A stretch of 64,000 bases of DNA from Plasmodiophora brassicae (lineage: Eukaryota; Endomyxa: Phytomyxea; Phytomyxea; Plasmodiophorida), in contig CP145410.1 in assembly GCA_036867785.1 (NCBI GenBank), positions 868,001 to 932,000 of the forward strand, given 5' to 3'. A program made the translations under genes and the position numbers. Shown here one piece after another: positions 1 to 10,900 of this stretch. Within the stretch, counting starts at the first letter, position 1, and each line of letters starts with the position of its first letter. The notes under the pieces are model-generated. The model did no database searches. It was not told where the DNA came from and saw nothing but the letters and a program-made list of their open reading frames with translations.

Positions 1-273
1 GACGAGCCAGCGTCTCCGCTCCCTGTCGTCGTCGGTGCTCCCACATGGCCGTCCCATACAGCGTCGGACGGGGTGGTCGTGACGTCTCGTCGATGAAATG
101 GTGGCCCATCGAACACACGATGTACAACAGGGTCATCGTCAACAGGTTTTGGAATAAGCACGGTAACCCTAAGCCTTCATCCAAGTGCATGGTTGCACTT
201 GAAGGCGCCCTGGCCCACGGTCGGCTCCCTGAGACCGACCATAACTAATTTCCGATCCACGATGACCAGCCCC

Positions 274-1639
274 TCAGGATCGACCTGGTTGTACTCTGTT
301 GCTGCTGCCTTGCTCGCGCCTGAGGGCCGCTAAACAGGCCCAGTAATCTACCTGTACGCGGCGAAGCAAGCGGTCGAAGTCCTGTACTGAATAAATCTTC
401 AGGTGTGATTGGTTTATCAATACGCTATGGAATTGGAGAATCAGGTTGACGCCTGCGAGAGCGACGGCGGCGTCCGTCGCGAATGAGGAGACGAGGTCGC
501 AGCTCGCGCGGGCGATCCCAGCCAGTAGTATATCTTCGCCAGCGTCATGAACCACGAATCCCCAGCGCGTATCTCCATAACTGTGAGGGCCCAAAGGTTC
601 AAACCGGTCGCACGTCAGCAACAGTACGCAGGGACGTACAGTGATCATCGTTAAGGGACGATGACAGGCCTTCTCTTGCCCTAGAAGGGACACCAGGTGC
701 GCCGCTCCTGGTGGGCGGGACAGAAGTCGTCTTTTGTGGCGGCTTAGCAGGAGGTGTTGGCTTCGCAGGAGGCACCGGGCCTGCAGCGGGTGGTGGCCGA
801 TTAGCGGATGCAGGTGACGACTGAGGAGCGAACAGATCGTCGTTATTCCCAGTCTGGCTCTGAATAGCGGCCTGCGCCACTGGCCGCAAGGCACTCGACG
901 ATACAGCAGAGAAGCCACCGAGAGGGTCGAATATCGACGCCAATTGATCTGCCGATGACGACTGTGTCGCCGACCACGTACGAAACAGCGCTGTGAAAGC
1001 CTCATTCCGCGATGGGAACTGCTCGAAGAAAAACTGAACGACGACGTAATTAGACTACAACTCCCAGCAAGCACCTACGAAACGTCGTCCTTTCTCTAAC
1101 CTTCGTATCCCGCATCGTACTGACTACGATGCCCTCCGACAGGCCAAAGTCTTCAGATGTCAAATCGACGATCTCGCTGAGCGGAATCCCAATCTGCAGG
1201 GATGAGTTCAATGCTTCGAGGGCGACGATGACGCGAAGACGGAGACGACCGGCACTGGAACCGTACCTTGACTGGTTTTCTTTGCGAGTTTTCTTCGGCG
1301 AATGACAAGTGCATATTCGATATGAACATGATCCCGGCATGTCGCTTCTTGACTTTCCGGCCATGGAACGAGGCAAGCGATTCCCACAGCCGGCATGAAA
1401 CCGCTGGCAGCGGAGTCAGAGCCATTACCATGCTGCAAACGAGTCCGGTTACCATGGTACAGCCTTTCATCTGGGCCGAACGTTGCAAACAGCCGCCTGA
1501 ATGTGACTACATCCTCGTCGGTCGCCGGCGGACACGAGGCAACACCGTCGGGCGGGCCAATCCCGAACGCCGACGGCGCGAACACCTCGCCCGTATCCAA
1601 GTTCCGTACGACGAACTGCCTATCGATGCCGTTCGCCAT
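274..1639 (-). CDS. GRAM-domain protein
   Basis: Five exons can be joined in phase (1639-1453, 1403-1267, 1193-1101, 1033-666, 580-274), giving 363 residues. Residues about 55-165 read as a GRAM/PH-like fold: GIMFISNMHLSF, then IGIPLSEIVDL, a GIVVSTMRD strand and FFFEQFPSRNEAF, the usual order in GRAM domains that bind membrane lipids or proteins. A Pro/Ala-rich linker (residues about 190-255) leads to a C-terminal stretch of about 100 residues that I do not recognise. The start is the first ATG in the first exon; the GTG three codons upstream was not used. The fourth intron is the least certain: a stronger GTACGT donor lies just downstream but shifts the frame of the last exon. A role at membranes is inferred from GRAM only. 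Confidence 0.6.
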
Positions 1640-2038
1640 GGAATGCACAGAGAGCGCTGGCCGGCCCTGACCGCGTCGACAGGCTGAGCGCGCTGCCCCG
1701 GACGCTTAGCGATGGCTGGTCGCCACCGCTCACTGGGCGGGTACCAAAATTGTCGTGACGACTGGCGACCCGAAAAAACACACACACAGCCGCCGCCGCC
1801 CGTCGACCCGCGACCAGCAGGCCCGGCATCATCAGCAAACGGGTCCCTGGACCGGCAGGCAGGCGACACACGGGGAGGACGGGGGATGCATATATACTCG
1901 GGCTGCCTTGGGCGGTTGTCTCCTGGCAGTGCATACGATGGGGTAGCTGTATTAAAGTTGACAAAGCGGACGAGACAGCAGACGATGTTCACGCGATGCA
2001 ACACTGCTGATGAATATAGGAAGGCATATGGGAAACGA
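1640..2038. other. Intergenic, no gene seen
   Basis: About 400 bases between the start of the GRAM gene and the stop of the TPS/TPP gene, both on the minus strand. It should contain the GRAM gene promoter and the TPS/TPP 3' UTR. Open frames here are short and lack family-like patterns. No RNA gene or repeat was noticed. Confidence 0.5.
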
Positions 2039-4928
2039 TCAATGGGGAGTGAACAGAGATGGCAACCTTGACGCGGATCTGGACGCGTTCATGGACACCA
2101 TGCTCAGACTGGAGAGGATCTTGAGGACCTCGGCGGTATCGTGCACGTAGTAGTGGGCGTTGCTCGGTTTGATGCCGACGCAGACAGTGTAAGCCTTGGC
2201 CTTGGCCTTGTCTCCAGGCGGCGACTGTAGTGCAACGAAGGCATCCTCATCGCTGCGGTCATCACCCATGCACAGGACGAACTGGGGCACACCACCCTGC
2301 TCCTTGAGCCGCGCCACGATCTTGCGGGTTGTGAGCCCCTTGCTGACGCCGCGTGGCTTCACTTCCAGGATGCGGTTCAGGTCGTATCGGACAACATCAA
2401 CCGACTGTGTGCTCTCCAGCAGCTTCTCGATGTACTTGCCCAGCTCGCTGGCCTGGGACCGGCCATATTCGGGGTCGGCATTGTGGTAGTGCCACACGAG
2501 AGCGGATTCCTTGATTTCAGTGTATGCGCCATCCGTCCGCTCGGAATATGACTTCATCAGTTCAATCGCGGTGTCCTTCCACGAGAAATCACCCAGACCC
2601 GGGAGCGCCTCCCAGTCGTCATCCCCCGGCCACCTGATGTAGACTCCCTTTTCGGCAACCAGGCCAATGCGGGGCAGGCTAGAGAACCATTCCGACAGTC
2701 GTTGTCGTTCGCGGCCAGACAGGATAAAGACTAGGTTGCCAGGGTCGCCACACAAAGCAGATAGAATCTTCAACGTCGATTCCGTCGGCGCCTCATCGAT
2801 ACTGGTTGTCAATGTGCCATCATAATCGAACAGAAGAAGGCGGTGCTTTGAGGACCGGTAGGACGAAACGATGTCAGCCTGTAGACACATGAGAATATGG
2901 AATTATGGGAGTGCAAACCATGAACCTCTTGAAGGTGTTTGAAATCAGCCTTAAGCCCGATGAGCCGAACGCCCGATCCCCAGCCGACTTGGACGTAGTT
3001 CAGCGCATCCGACTGTTTCGATGCTTCTCCGAGATCTGCCAGGAATCCACGAGCCCAGTGCTGGAAGCTATTCGCAAGAACAAACTTGTGACGTAGTTTG
3101 TGCTGAGCTGAGCAGATCCGTCAACACCCGGCACGGGTAGGAACGGCTACGTACACAGTTAAACTTACCGACTCTGGTCGCCTTCGGCTTAACAAGCGCT
3201 TTGCTGATAGCTTCTTCCATCTAGAGACGTTTCAGCGCCAGTATGAAACGATGGGCACAGCAGTACCTCCTCAAGATCAAGCGGATTGACGCGAATGATG
3301 CCGTTAAGCGATCTAGAGCATCCCATGAATTCAGATAGAATAAGGACCCCTGGATCGTCAGGATCCTGGGCTGCCGTGAATTCAAAAGGCAGAACGTTGA
3401 GACCGTCGAAGAATGACGTGAAAAGAGCGACATTTGCTGCAGAAAAGTGAGCAATGACCGTTTCAAGGTCATTGTTCGCCCCCGTTTCGATGATCTGGAT
3501 GACCTCCTTGCCATACCGCTTTTGGATTTGATTGGCACACCGGACGACAGACAGCCGAATAGCGTCTTGCTCCTCGGCAGAATTCAGGGATGGCGTCACA
3601 ACGACAATGAGGACGATCCGGGTCGCCCATTCGGCGCCATGCGCATTCAGAAATCGTTCAAACGCTTGCAGCTTCACAAGGACGCCTTTGACGACATCGA
3701 ATTCGTCCACTGCAACGATGATTTGTCGACCAGCATTGGCGGCGAGAATTTCCGACTTGAGCTGAACGACCTTTTCAGAGTGCAAGATGGCGTGGAAAGG
3801 CTGAGTCGGAATGCCCATGTGCGAGATACGGATAGAAACAGATCGCCCACAATAAACGATACCAAGAGCGCCGCCAGGCAAAGCTTCGAAATCAAGATCC
3901 AGAATCCGCTTGCATGCAGACAGGAAGTGACGAACATAATCGTACGTGTGGAAGCCGAGAAGATCGGCGCAGAGCATGCCACGAAGCAGGTTCGTCTTTC
4001 CTGGAAGAGTCCGAAATATGTCGGAAGTCGGGAAAGGCGTATGCAGGAACAGTCCTGGACGGCGCGTTTAGGGAGGTTTGCAAGTGCACATCAAGCACAG
4101 CAACTGACCGATCTTTGCTCGTGACAGCTTCTTCCGAACGAATGACGGGACAAGCAGAAGGTGGTAATTGTGGATCCAGATGTAATCCTTCTCGTCGTCC
4201 TCAGTGGCAGTCGTAATCTTCCTGGAATACATCATATTGACGGTGGTGTATGTCTGCCAAAGAGAATCCCAATTTATCGCGAAGTCTTGTCGATTGGTAG
4301 GCATTAAGTAATGGAACAGAGGCCACAGAATGCCTTTGCAGAACTGTCCAAAGAAACGGTCATGCAGATCGCGGTCTAAGAACACAGGAATGCAGTTGAA
4401 CTTCTCCAGCTGCGTCTCAAAGTCGTCCTGGTCCTCCCGAGCAACAAACACACTACAACACCGCGAGCATTGAGGACCGGGAACAAATATACGCAAAGAG
4501 CAACATACTCGGGGAATCCAACGAAAGAGACATCCATATCACTGGACAGCGTAGGCATATTGGATATCGCCGCCTGAGTATTGTCCCAATGAATATGCCA
4601 GGCGCCCTCTTTCTTGACCGCAGCGATTGGCAAGCTGGTCAAACGTCAGCAACGAAGAAGCGAACATTGCGATCCCGTCCTACCGATACGACACAACAAT
4701 GAGTTTACGCCGAGTAGGATATGCAGCGGGAATTGTCGCTGTCTGAACGATAGGCTTTCTGACAGGGACGGGTGAGAGCCCGGCTTCGGCCTGCAGGCCA
4801 TTGGCGGGCCATTGCGTACTGAGCTTGCGCGACCCTGGACGTCTGGCTGACGTCAGACGCCCGAGGACAAATCCGCCCAGCAGGGCTACTGCAATGGACA
4901 CGAGAATACCCGCATAGTACGGGTCCAT
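2039..4928 (-). CDS. Class II trehalose-6-phosphate synthase/phosphatase-like, membrane-anchored
   Basis: Seven exons (4928-4684, 4634-4509, 4452-4109, 4054-3267, 3220-3169, 3107-2926, 2878-2039) join in phase to 858 residues. Residues 1-30 contain one hydrophobic segment (GILVSIAVALLGGFVLG), a likely membrane anchor. Residues about 77-540 are a GT20 domain: IWIHNYHLLLVPSF, KIGLFLHTPFP and ADLLGFHTYDYVRHF match the family. Residues about 580-858 are a HAD trehalose-6-phosphate phosphatase domain with DYDGT (Asp597, Asp599) and GDDRSDEDAF. The GT20 active site looks degenerate: the segment matching VERLDYSKG of E. coli OtsA reads VDEFDVVKG, so the phosphate-binding Arg is Glu356 while Lys361 remains, as in plant class II TPS proteins. 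The phosphatase half may be active and the synthase half regulatory; that is inference. Confidence 0.9.
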
Positions 4929-5324
4929 TTCCGCGTACAACCCGATCGATGGTCGATATGGACGATGATGAGTGAAGCAGCCACGGACCCGACACGCCGA
5001 GGCCGGGCTCCACTGCTCAAAATCAATACATGCGACTGGGCACAGCAACTTCAGCCGTCATGGTGGACACAGGCGGGCATTTTTCGACAACTAACGGGTC
5101 CGCCCAATCGTTCTGGTCACCGCAATCTAAACAGGCACGTCGTTCATTTCGTCAGTTATCATCTATGTGGGCAGAAATCCACTAGGGCTGTCCTGCATTG
5201 CCCCGCTTGCTCGACCCCTCAATGTGACGTCGCTGGCACGGGCAGAAGGGTGGGCATAAAGCGAGCGGCCGTCGAGCGATGATACTAATTGTCACGTCGT
5301 CCGGAACTGTGTTGACAATGAGGT
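4929..5324. other. Intergenic, no gene seen
   Basis: About 396 bases between the TPS/TPP start and the hyccin stop, both minus strand. It should hold the TPS/TPP promoter and the hyccin 3' UTR. Nothing protein-like, repetitive or RNA-like was found. Confidence 0.5.
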
Positions 5325-6458
5325 TTAAATATCATGATGTATGGATTCGATGAGGCCGGACGTTGCAAGGAGAACGGATTGCGACAGATTGCGGGTTGCC
5401 TTATCGTGGAGCGCGCGAAGCGCGAACTCGGCAACAGACCGGCAGCTATCGACCGTTACCGCGTGCGCGAGGCCACGTACGAGGACGAGTTCGAGGTCGG
5501 CGGTCGCGAACGATTCGATAGAGAGCGTGCAGTCGCCAATTCTGGCGTCCCACCCGATTGCAGCCTCTGATGGCACATCCGATGGCACAGCACCACATAG
5601 CCGAGCTGAAAGGATGCAGTAATTTGCGACAGCCATGGCCGGCAATCGCGAGACGGTTGCGATGAACCTCGCCAGAGCCGTTCGGACTGCAAACCGACAG
5701 TGAGGACGGCTTGTCCATATTCGCAGTCGAGTGGTACGTACCTAGCTGGAGGCTGCCTACAGCGGATGCGTCGAATACCGCCGTCGGATCAACCTCACCG
5801 CTTGGTTTCGACGTATGCCGCAAGTCGTGCGCTCGCAATAGGTTCGCTGTTAACGGTGCCGCCTTGTCGCCAGCAACAGGCTTGTGATAAATGGATGGAA
5901 TGGACATATCGGGCAGTGCGTTCTCAAGTGAGAACCTATCCTCAAACGTCCCTGATGACGATGCCGTTTTACAGAGAGCCATTAAAACGATCCCGGCACC
6001 TGCAAAGCGCGACGGTTACATCAGCGACAACGCATGGCACATCGTATGGTCACCTGTGGATGGGGTTGGAGACTGATGTTTTAACAGGAAGATCCATGAT
6101 AACGCGGGGACAAATTGCATTACGAAATCAGTGAGCGAACGCTCCTTGCAGGCCACGAGGTCGAAAGCCCATTTCAGTACGGCAGTTGACGAGCCCGTAA
6201 CAATCGCCTCATTTATGCATGATGCCAGGTCGTTTGACGCCCATAGCGCATTGGCCATAACAGACCGTTCCAACATCTAAATCGGCGTTTGAACAGTCGC
6301 CCAGCGCCCATGAACACGCCGACTACCAAAAGACTTGCGATCTGTGTCTGGCACGCCACATCGTCCCCGGACCTAATCGCGGAGACGAGCGCATTGACCG
6401 TGTCGCGACTCGGGTCGACCTGACCCACCATTTCGAGGTTCGCTGACGACGTCGCCAT
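5325..6458 (-). CDS. Hyccin/FAM126 homologue
   Basis: Four exons (6458-6327, 6276-6054, 5999-5742, 5686-5325) give 324 residues in a consistent frame. Recognition rests on PSIYHKPVAGDKAAPLTANL, which matches human hyccin around [20 protein letters not shown], the preceding FVMQFVPALSWIFL (hyccin FTLQFLPELMWVYL) and AGIVLMALCKT (IEALLLGIYN). Hyccin is the adaptor in the plasma-membrane PI4KA-EFR3-TTC7-FAM126 complex that makes phosphatidylinositol 4-phosphate. The protein is about 200 residues shorter than human FAM126A, ending just after the conserved alpha-helical domain and lacking a long disordered tail. It is divergently paired with bystin, with only 98 bases between start codons. Confidence 0.8.
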
Positions 6459-6556
6459 GGTCGAGCGACGGCTCAACGCTCAAGGTGGTGGTGACCCCGC
6501 GGCCTGCGGACTCCGTCACGGACTCCGCAGGGTTGTTACAGTGAACCCAGCCCACG
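6459..6556. promoter_or_regulatory. Compact divergent promoter, hyccin/bystin
   Basis: Only 98 bases separate the start codons of two divergently transcribed genes, so both promoters and both 5' UTRs must fit in this interval or overlap the coding regions. No TATA box is obvious. The call rests on gene geometry, not on a recognised motif. Confidence 0.4.
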
Positions 6557-7975
6557 ATGGGGAAGGCCTCAAGGCAACCTCGCAAGACGGGCGTCACCGA
6601 CAAGGCCTGGCGCGCCCCACTAGCGAAACAGATCCATGACAGCGAGGAGCATAGGCATGGAAATCTGTCCGTGAAGTCAGCCGTGTCCGATGAGCAAAAG
6701 GTTTGTGCTCGATGCCGGCCAAGTAATTCCTCACTGATTACGACTGCAGCTGAATGCGATTAGCGACGATGACCTCGAGATGGAAATGGTTCCTCCCGAT
6801 ATCACCGCCAAGATCATTAAGAACGCACGGATACAGCAACAAGATGAAATGGGTGTCGACGAGATGGAGGCTCCTCCTGCACCGTTCAAGTTCGACGATA
6901 GCATGTTTGACGTGGAGGAGTTCGAGGATGACAACTTATCAGACGATGGGGAACACGAGGATGTCACCGTGGAGCTGAGTCCTGAAGATGACGCCATGCT
7001 GTCCATGTTGGTGACCCTATCGTTGCCTAACTGTGTCACCATTCAATAATGCCCTGTAGGTATATGCCATCCGTGGCGCCTGTTCGACGAACGATCGCGG
7101 ACCTCATCATGGAGAAGATCGCGGAGAAGGAGGCGAGAGAGTCGATGCAGTGCCAGCCGACGATCCCAGACAAGGTCGTGCAGGTCTACCGGCAGGTTGG
7201 GACGCTGCTTTCTAGGTATCGATCTGGCAAGCTTCCGAAAGCCATCAAAGTCGTCCCATCATTGCGTAACTGGGAAGAGATTCTTCAGTTGACGGCGCCC
7301 GACTCCTGGACGGCTGCTGCTCTGGCTGCCATTACAAGGCTATTCGCCTCCAATTTCAACTCGCGCATGGCGCAGCGTTTCTACAACCTCGTTCTGCTTC
7401 CCCGAATCCGGACTGATATCGAAACGCATAAGAAGCTGAACTTCCACTTGTACATGGCGCTTCGCAAGGCGATCTTCAAACCCGCCGCGTTCTTCAAGGG
7501 TATCCTGTTGCCTCTGGCCGCCGACAATTGCACTGCGCGCGAAGCGATCATCATGTCATCGATTCTGGCCAAGATCTCGATCCCAATGATGCATTCTGGT
7601 GCCGCGCTCCTGAAGCTAGCTGACATGCCGTACACAGGGCCCCGGTCGGTGTTCATCAAGACGTTGTTGAACAAGAAGTACTCGTTCCCGTACCAGGTCA
7701 TCGCCGGCATGGTCAAGTACTTTGATTCGTTCGTCAATGACGAGAGGGAGCTCCCCGTCATCTGGCACCAGACGTTGCTGATCTTCGCGCAACGGTACAA
7801 GCATGTCGTGTCGCCCGAACATAAGGAACGCCTGAAGCGCGTCCTGCGTGCCCACGAACATCACCAGATCACGAACGAGATCCGCCGGGAACTGTTCTTC
7901 GCTGAGTCGGGCTCCGCCTGTCAACCCGTGCTGGACGCACGCGCCATGGCCAGTGCACTCAACTTCAACAACTAA
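6557..7975 (+). CDS. BYSL: Bystin (40S ribosome biogenesis factor)
   Basis: Three exons (6557-6700, 6750-7006, 7060-7975) give 438 residues, essentially the length of human bystin (437). The C-terminal two thirds is unmistakable: RTIADLIMEKI, YRSGKLPKAIKV, WTAAALAAITRLFASN, MAQRFYNLVLLPRIR, LNFHLYMALRKAIFKP, KGILLPLA and ELPVIWHQTLL. Bystin (yeast Enp1) is needed for maturation and nuclear export of pre-40S particles. The N-terminus is the usual basic then acidic low-complexity tail. The second intron uses a GTTGGT donor, which recurs in other genes here and is weaker than the common GTACGT. Confidence 0.96.
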
Positions 7976-7998
7976 ATGGAATCGGGTGTTGGGGCAGG

Positions 7999-10900
7999 AT
8001 GTGTGTCGTCGTGACGAGCGGGACGGTAATGGATCGGTTGAGGTCCCATTGCAATACACAAACCGAGGCGCCATGGAACGGTACCATGAAGCGCTCCCGA
8101 TCGTTCACGCGGGATCGACTATTGACGGCTACGTTGGCTCGGGCGCCCCTAAAGGCGCCGGCCCCAATGCGGGACGACGATAAGACGACGCCGGGCGACC
8201 AGCCACCCGTCTCTGTAGCGATGAGCGAGAAGCCCCCAGTGATCAGGTTGTTAACCCGGCCTGAGCTCGCCATCCCCGAAGAGGATGACGTGCAGCTCCC
8301 GCCACCAAAGACACTAATGGGACGCGTCGCTCGCCGCCTTGTACGTTGCCTCGTCAAGATGGGTCACCTCGTGCTGGTAGACTGACGTGTCGTCGGTGTT
8401 GCACCAGGGCGCCTTCGTACGAAATGACATGGCCGAGATGAGAACGCGGGTAGAGACGTACAGGGACACGACATCGTTATGGGTCCTGAGCGACCGGAAC
8501 TGGTTCCGGCGCGGCATCCAGCACGCCACGTTCCATCCGATGTTCGACAGGATTATGGCGCTGGCCATCCTGATCAACTGCGTCATCATCGCCGCACAGG
8601 CGTCCCAGGGCGGGTCGCCGGCGCTGACCATGTACTCGAATGTGTTCACGGCCGTGTTCGCTGTCGAAATGATCATGAAGGTGATCGCCACCGGGTTCCG
8701 CGATTACTGGGCCGACCCCTGGCTTCGGGTGGACGGCCTCGTCGTCGTCCTGTCGAGTCTGTCGTTGATCCAGTCGTTTTCGGGCCTGACCAGCGTTCGC
8801 CTGCTGCGTCTGCTGCGAGCGCTTCGAATGGTGGGTGTCGTCCCCGGGCTACGCCGCATGATGCAGAGCTTCCTGGCGGCAGCCCGCAACCTGATCTCCA
8901 TCATCATCCTGATCCTGATCTACATCTTCATCTGCGCCATCATCGGCATGCAACTCTTCATGGGCAAGTTCAGGCAGCACTGCTTCTACGCGGACACGAA
9001 CCAGCTGGTGTCACCGAACGTGTTCTGCTCGATGGACCCGTCGGCGGGTGGCGCCGCCTGCCCCGCCGGCCAGTACTGTGGCGTGGCCGACTTCAACCCG
9101 AGGTTCGTTCGTGCAGGTCAGGCGCGCGACCCCCGCCTCCGCTGACGGTGCATGGCACAGCGGCGGCGGCGCCGTTTCATTCGACAACATGGCCAAGTCG
9201 TCGCTGACGGTCCTGTACATCATGACCGGCGAAGGCTGGAGCAACATCATGTTCTACGCGGACGACACCGTCTCGGTCTACTGCCGCATCTACTTCGTCC
9301 TCGTCATGTTCCTCGGGTACTACTGCTTCCTGCCGCTGGCAACGTCCGTCCTGTCGCAACGCTTCCAGAACGAAAAGCAGGCCTACGAAGCCGCCAACCG
9401 CCAGGTACGACCGACGCGAATCGCCTGCATGGCGCGCGCCATCTCTGACTGTTCGGGCGATCAGGTCGAGCGCCGAAATTCGTCCACTGTCCCAAAGGCG
9501 ACGCCTCGCCCGTTGCCGACGCTCCGTCGAGCATTGACGCGGAAGGAGTCGTTGCTGCGGTTGCAGAAATCGCTGACGACCAGGGCGATCGGCCAGATAC
9601 GACGGCTGGGGCGGTCGCGGGTCTTTAACGTAACCATCATCGTCTGCATCGTCATCAACGGGATCCTGCTGTCGATGATCCACTGGGGGCAGTCACCCGC
9701 CGAACAGGCCGTCCAGAACTACGGCAACCTGATCCTGACGTACGTGTTCCTGTTCGAGCTCGTCGTCAAGGTCGTCGAGATCGGCCCGAAGGCGTTCTTC
9801 TTCAACGCGCTCAACCTGTTCGACACGATCATCGTGGTCAGCTCGTGGATCGACACGCTGGCTGAAACGGGCGTGCCGGCGCTGATCGCCTTGCGATCGT
9901 TCCGCCTGCTGCGACTCATGCGGTACTGGCCGTCGCTGCGCGCCGTTGTCACCACCATGCTGGCATCGGTCCAGGACGTCGTCTACCTGCTCGTCTTCGG
10001 CGCCATCTACGAGTTCATCTTTGCCGTCATCGGCATGCAGTTGTTTCGAACGAATTACCATTACGAGGACGGCAGCGTGCCACGTGCGAACTTCGACGAC
10101 CTGGCGCACGCGGCCACGACCGTGTTCCAGGTGCACACCAGCTCGAACTGGAACGAGGTCACCTACAACATCATCGGGTCCGGCGGGTGGTGGGTGTCGC
10201 CCTTCCCCTTGTCCATGTTCGTCGTCGGGCACTTCATCCTGTTCCAGCTGTTCGTCGCCATCATGTTGACCAACTTCGACTCGACGCAGATGAAGATCCA
10301 GCCGTTCCGGGCCAGGGTTCGCTTCCGGCAGCGGGTGAACGGGTTCCGCACCCGGTTGAAACGCGCGCTGGAGACGACGACCAAGACCGCGCCCGAGCCA
10401 ACAGCAGGCGTGATGCCATCGACTGATAACGGCCACCCTACCGACAAACCGGAGCATGCTCACGATTCCCCCAGACATTCAGGAAAGGCGGCCTGGCAGT
10501 CGTCGTCGTCGTCGTCGATGCTGGGGTCGACCAAGTCGATGGCGACCCTGGATGTACCCGGGGCCACCGGCGAGCAGCAACGGCCGCCAGCGAATCTCGA
10601 CACGATCTCGTTTTCGTTCGCGAGCCGCGTCCCCAAACTGCTCTTGCAGAAACCGTCGCAGGCGTCGTCGCTGGCCAACCTGGAGACGGGGACGCCGGTC
10701 AGGACGCCGCGTACGGCGACGATGTTGTTCACCAAGACGTCCACGGGGCGGAAATCGAAACCTGTCCATCAGCTGCATGGGCGGTCGCTGATGATCTTCT
10801 CGCCGACGAACAGATTGCGACTGGTCTGCCATCAGGTCGTGTCCAGCCGCGGCTTCGCGATTGCCGTCCTGATCGTCATCTTCGTCAACTGCGTCCTGCT

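Noticed and set aside
45-248. Plus-strand frame of 67 codons at the left edge
   Set aside because: No recognisable pattern, no splice support, and near the window edge; could be a chance frame.
9693-10478. Long minus-strand open frame (261 codons) opposite the channel gene
   Set aside because: It mirrors the channel coding strand in a GC-rich region; composition is Arg/Asp/Val/His-rich shadow sequence with no family pattern. The same applies to the minus frame at 11575-12417.
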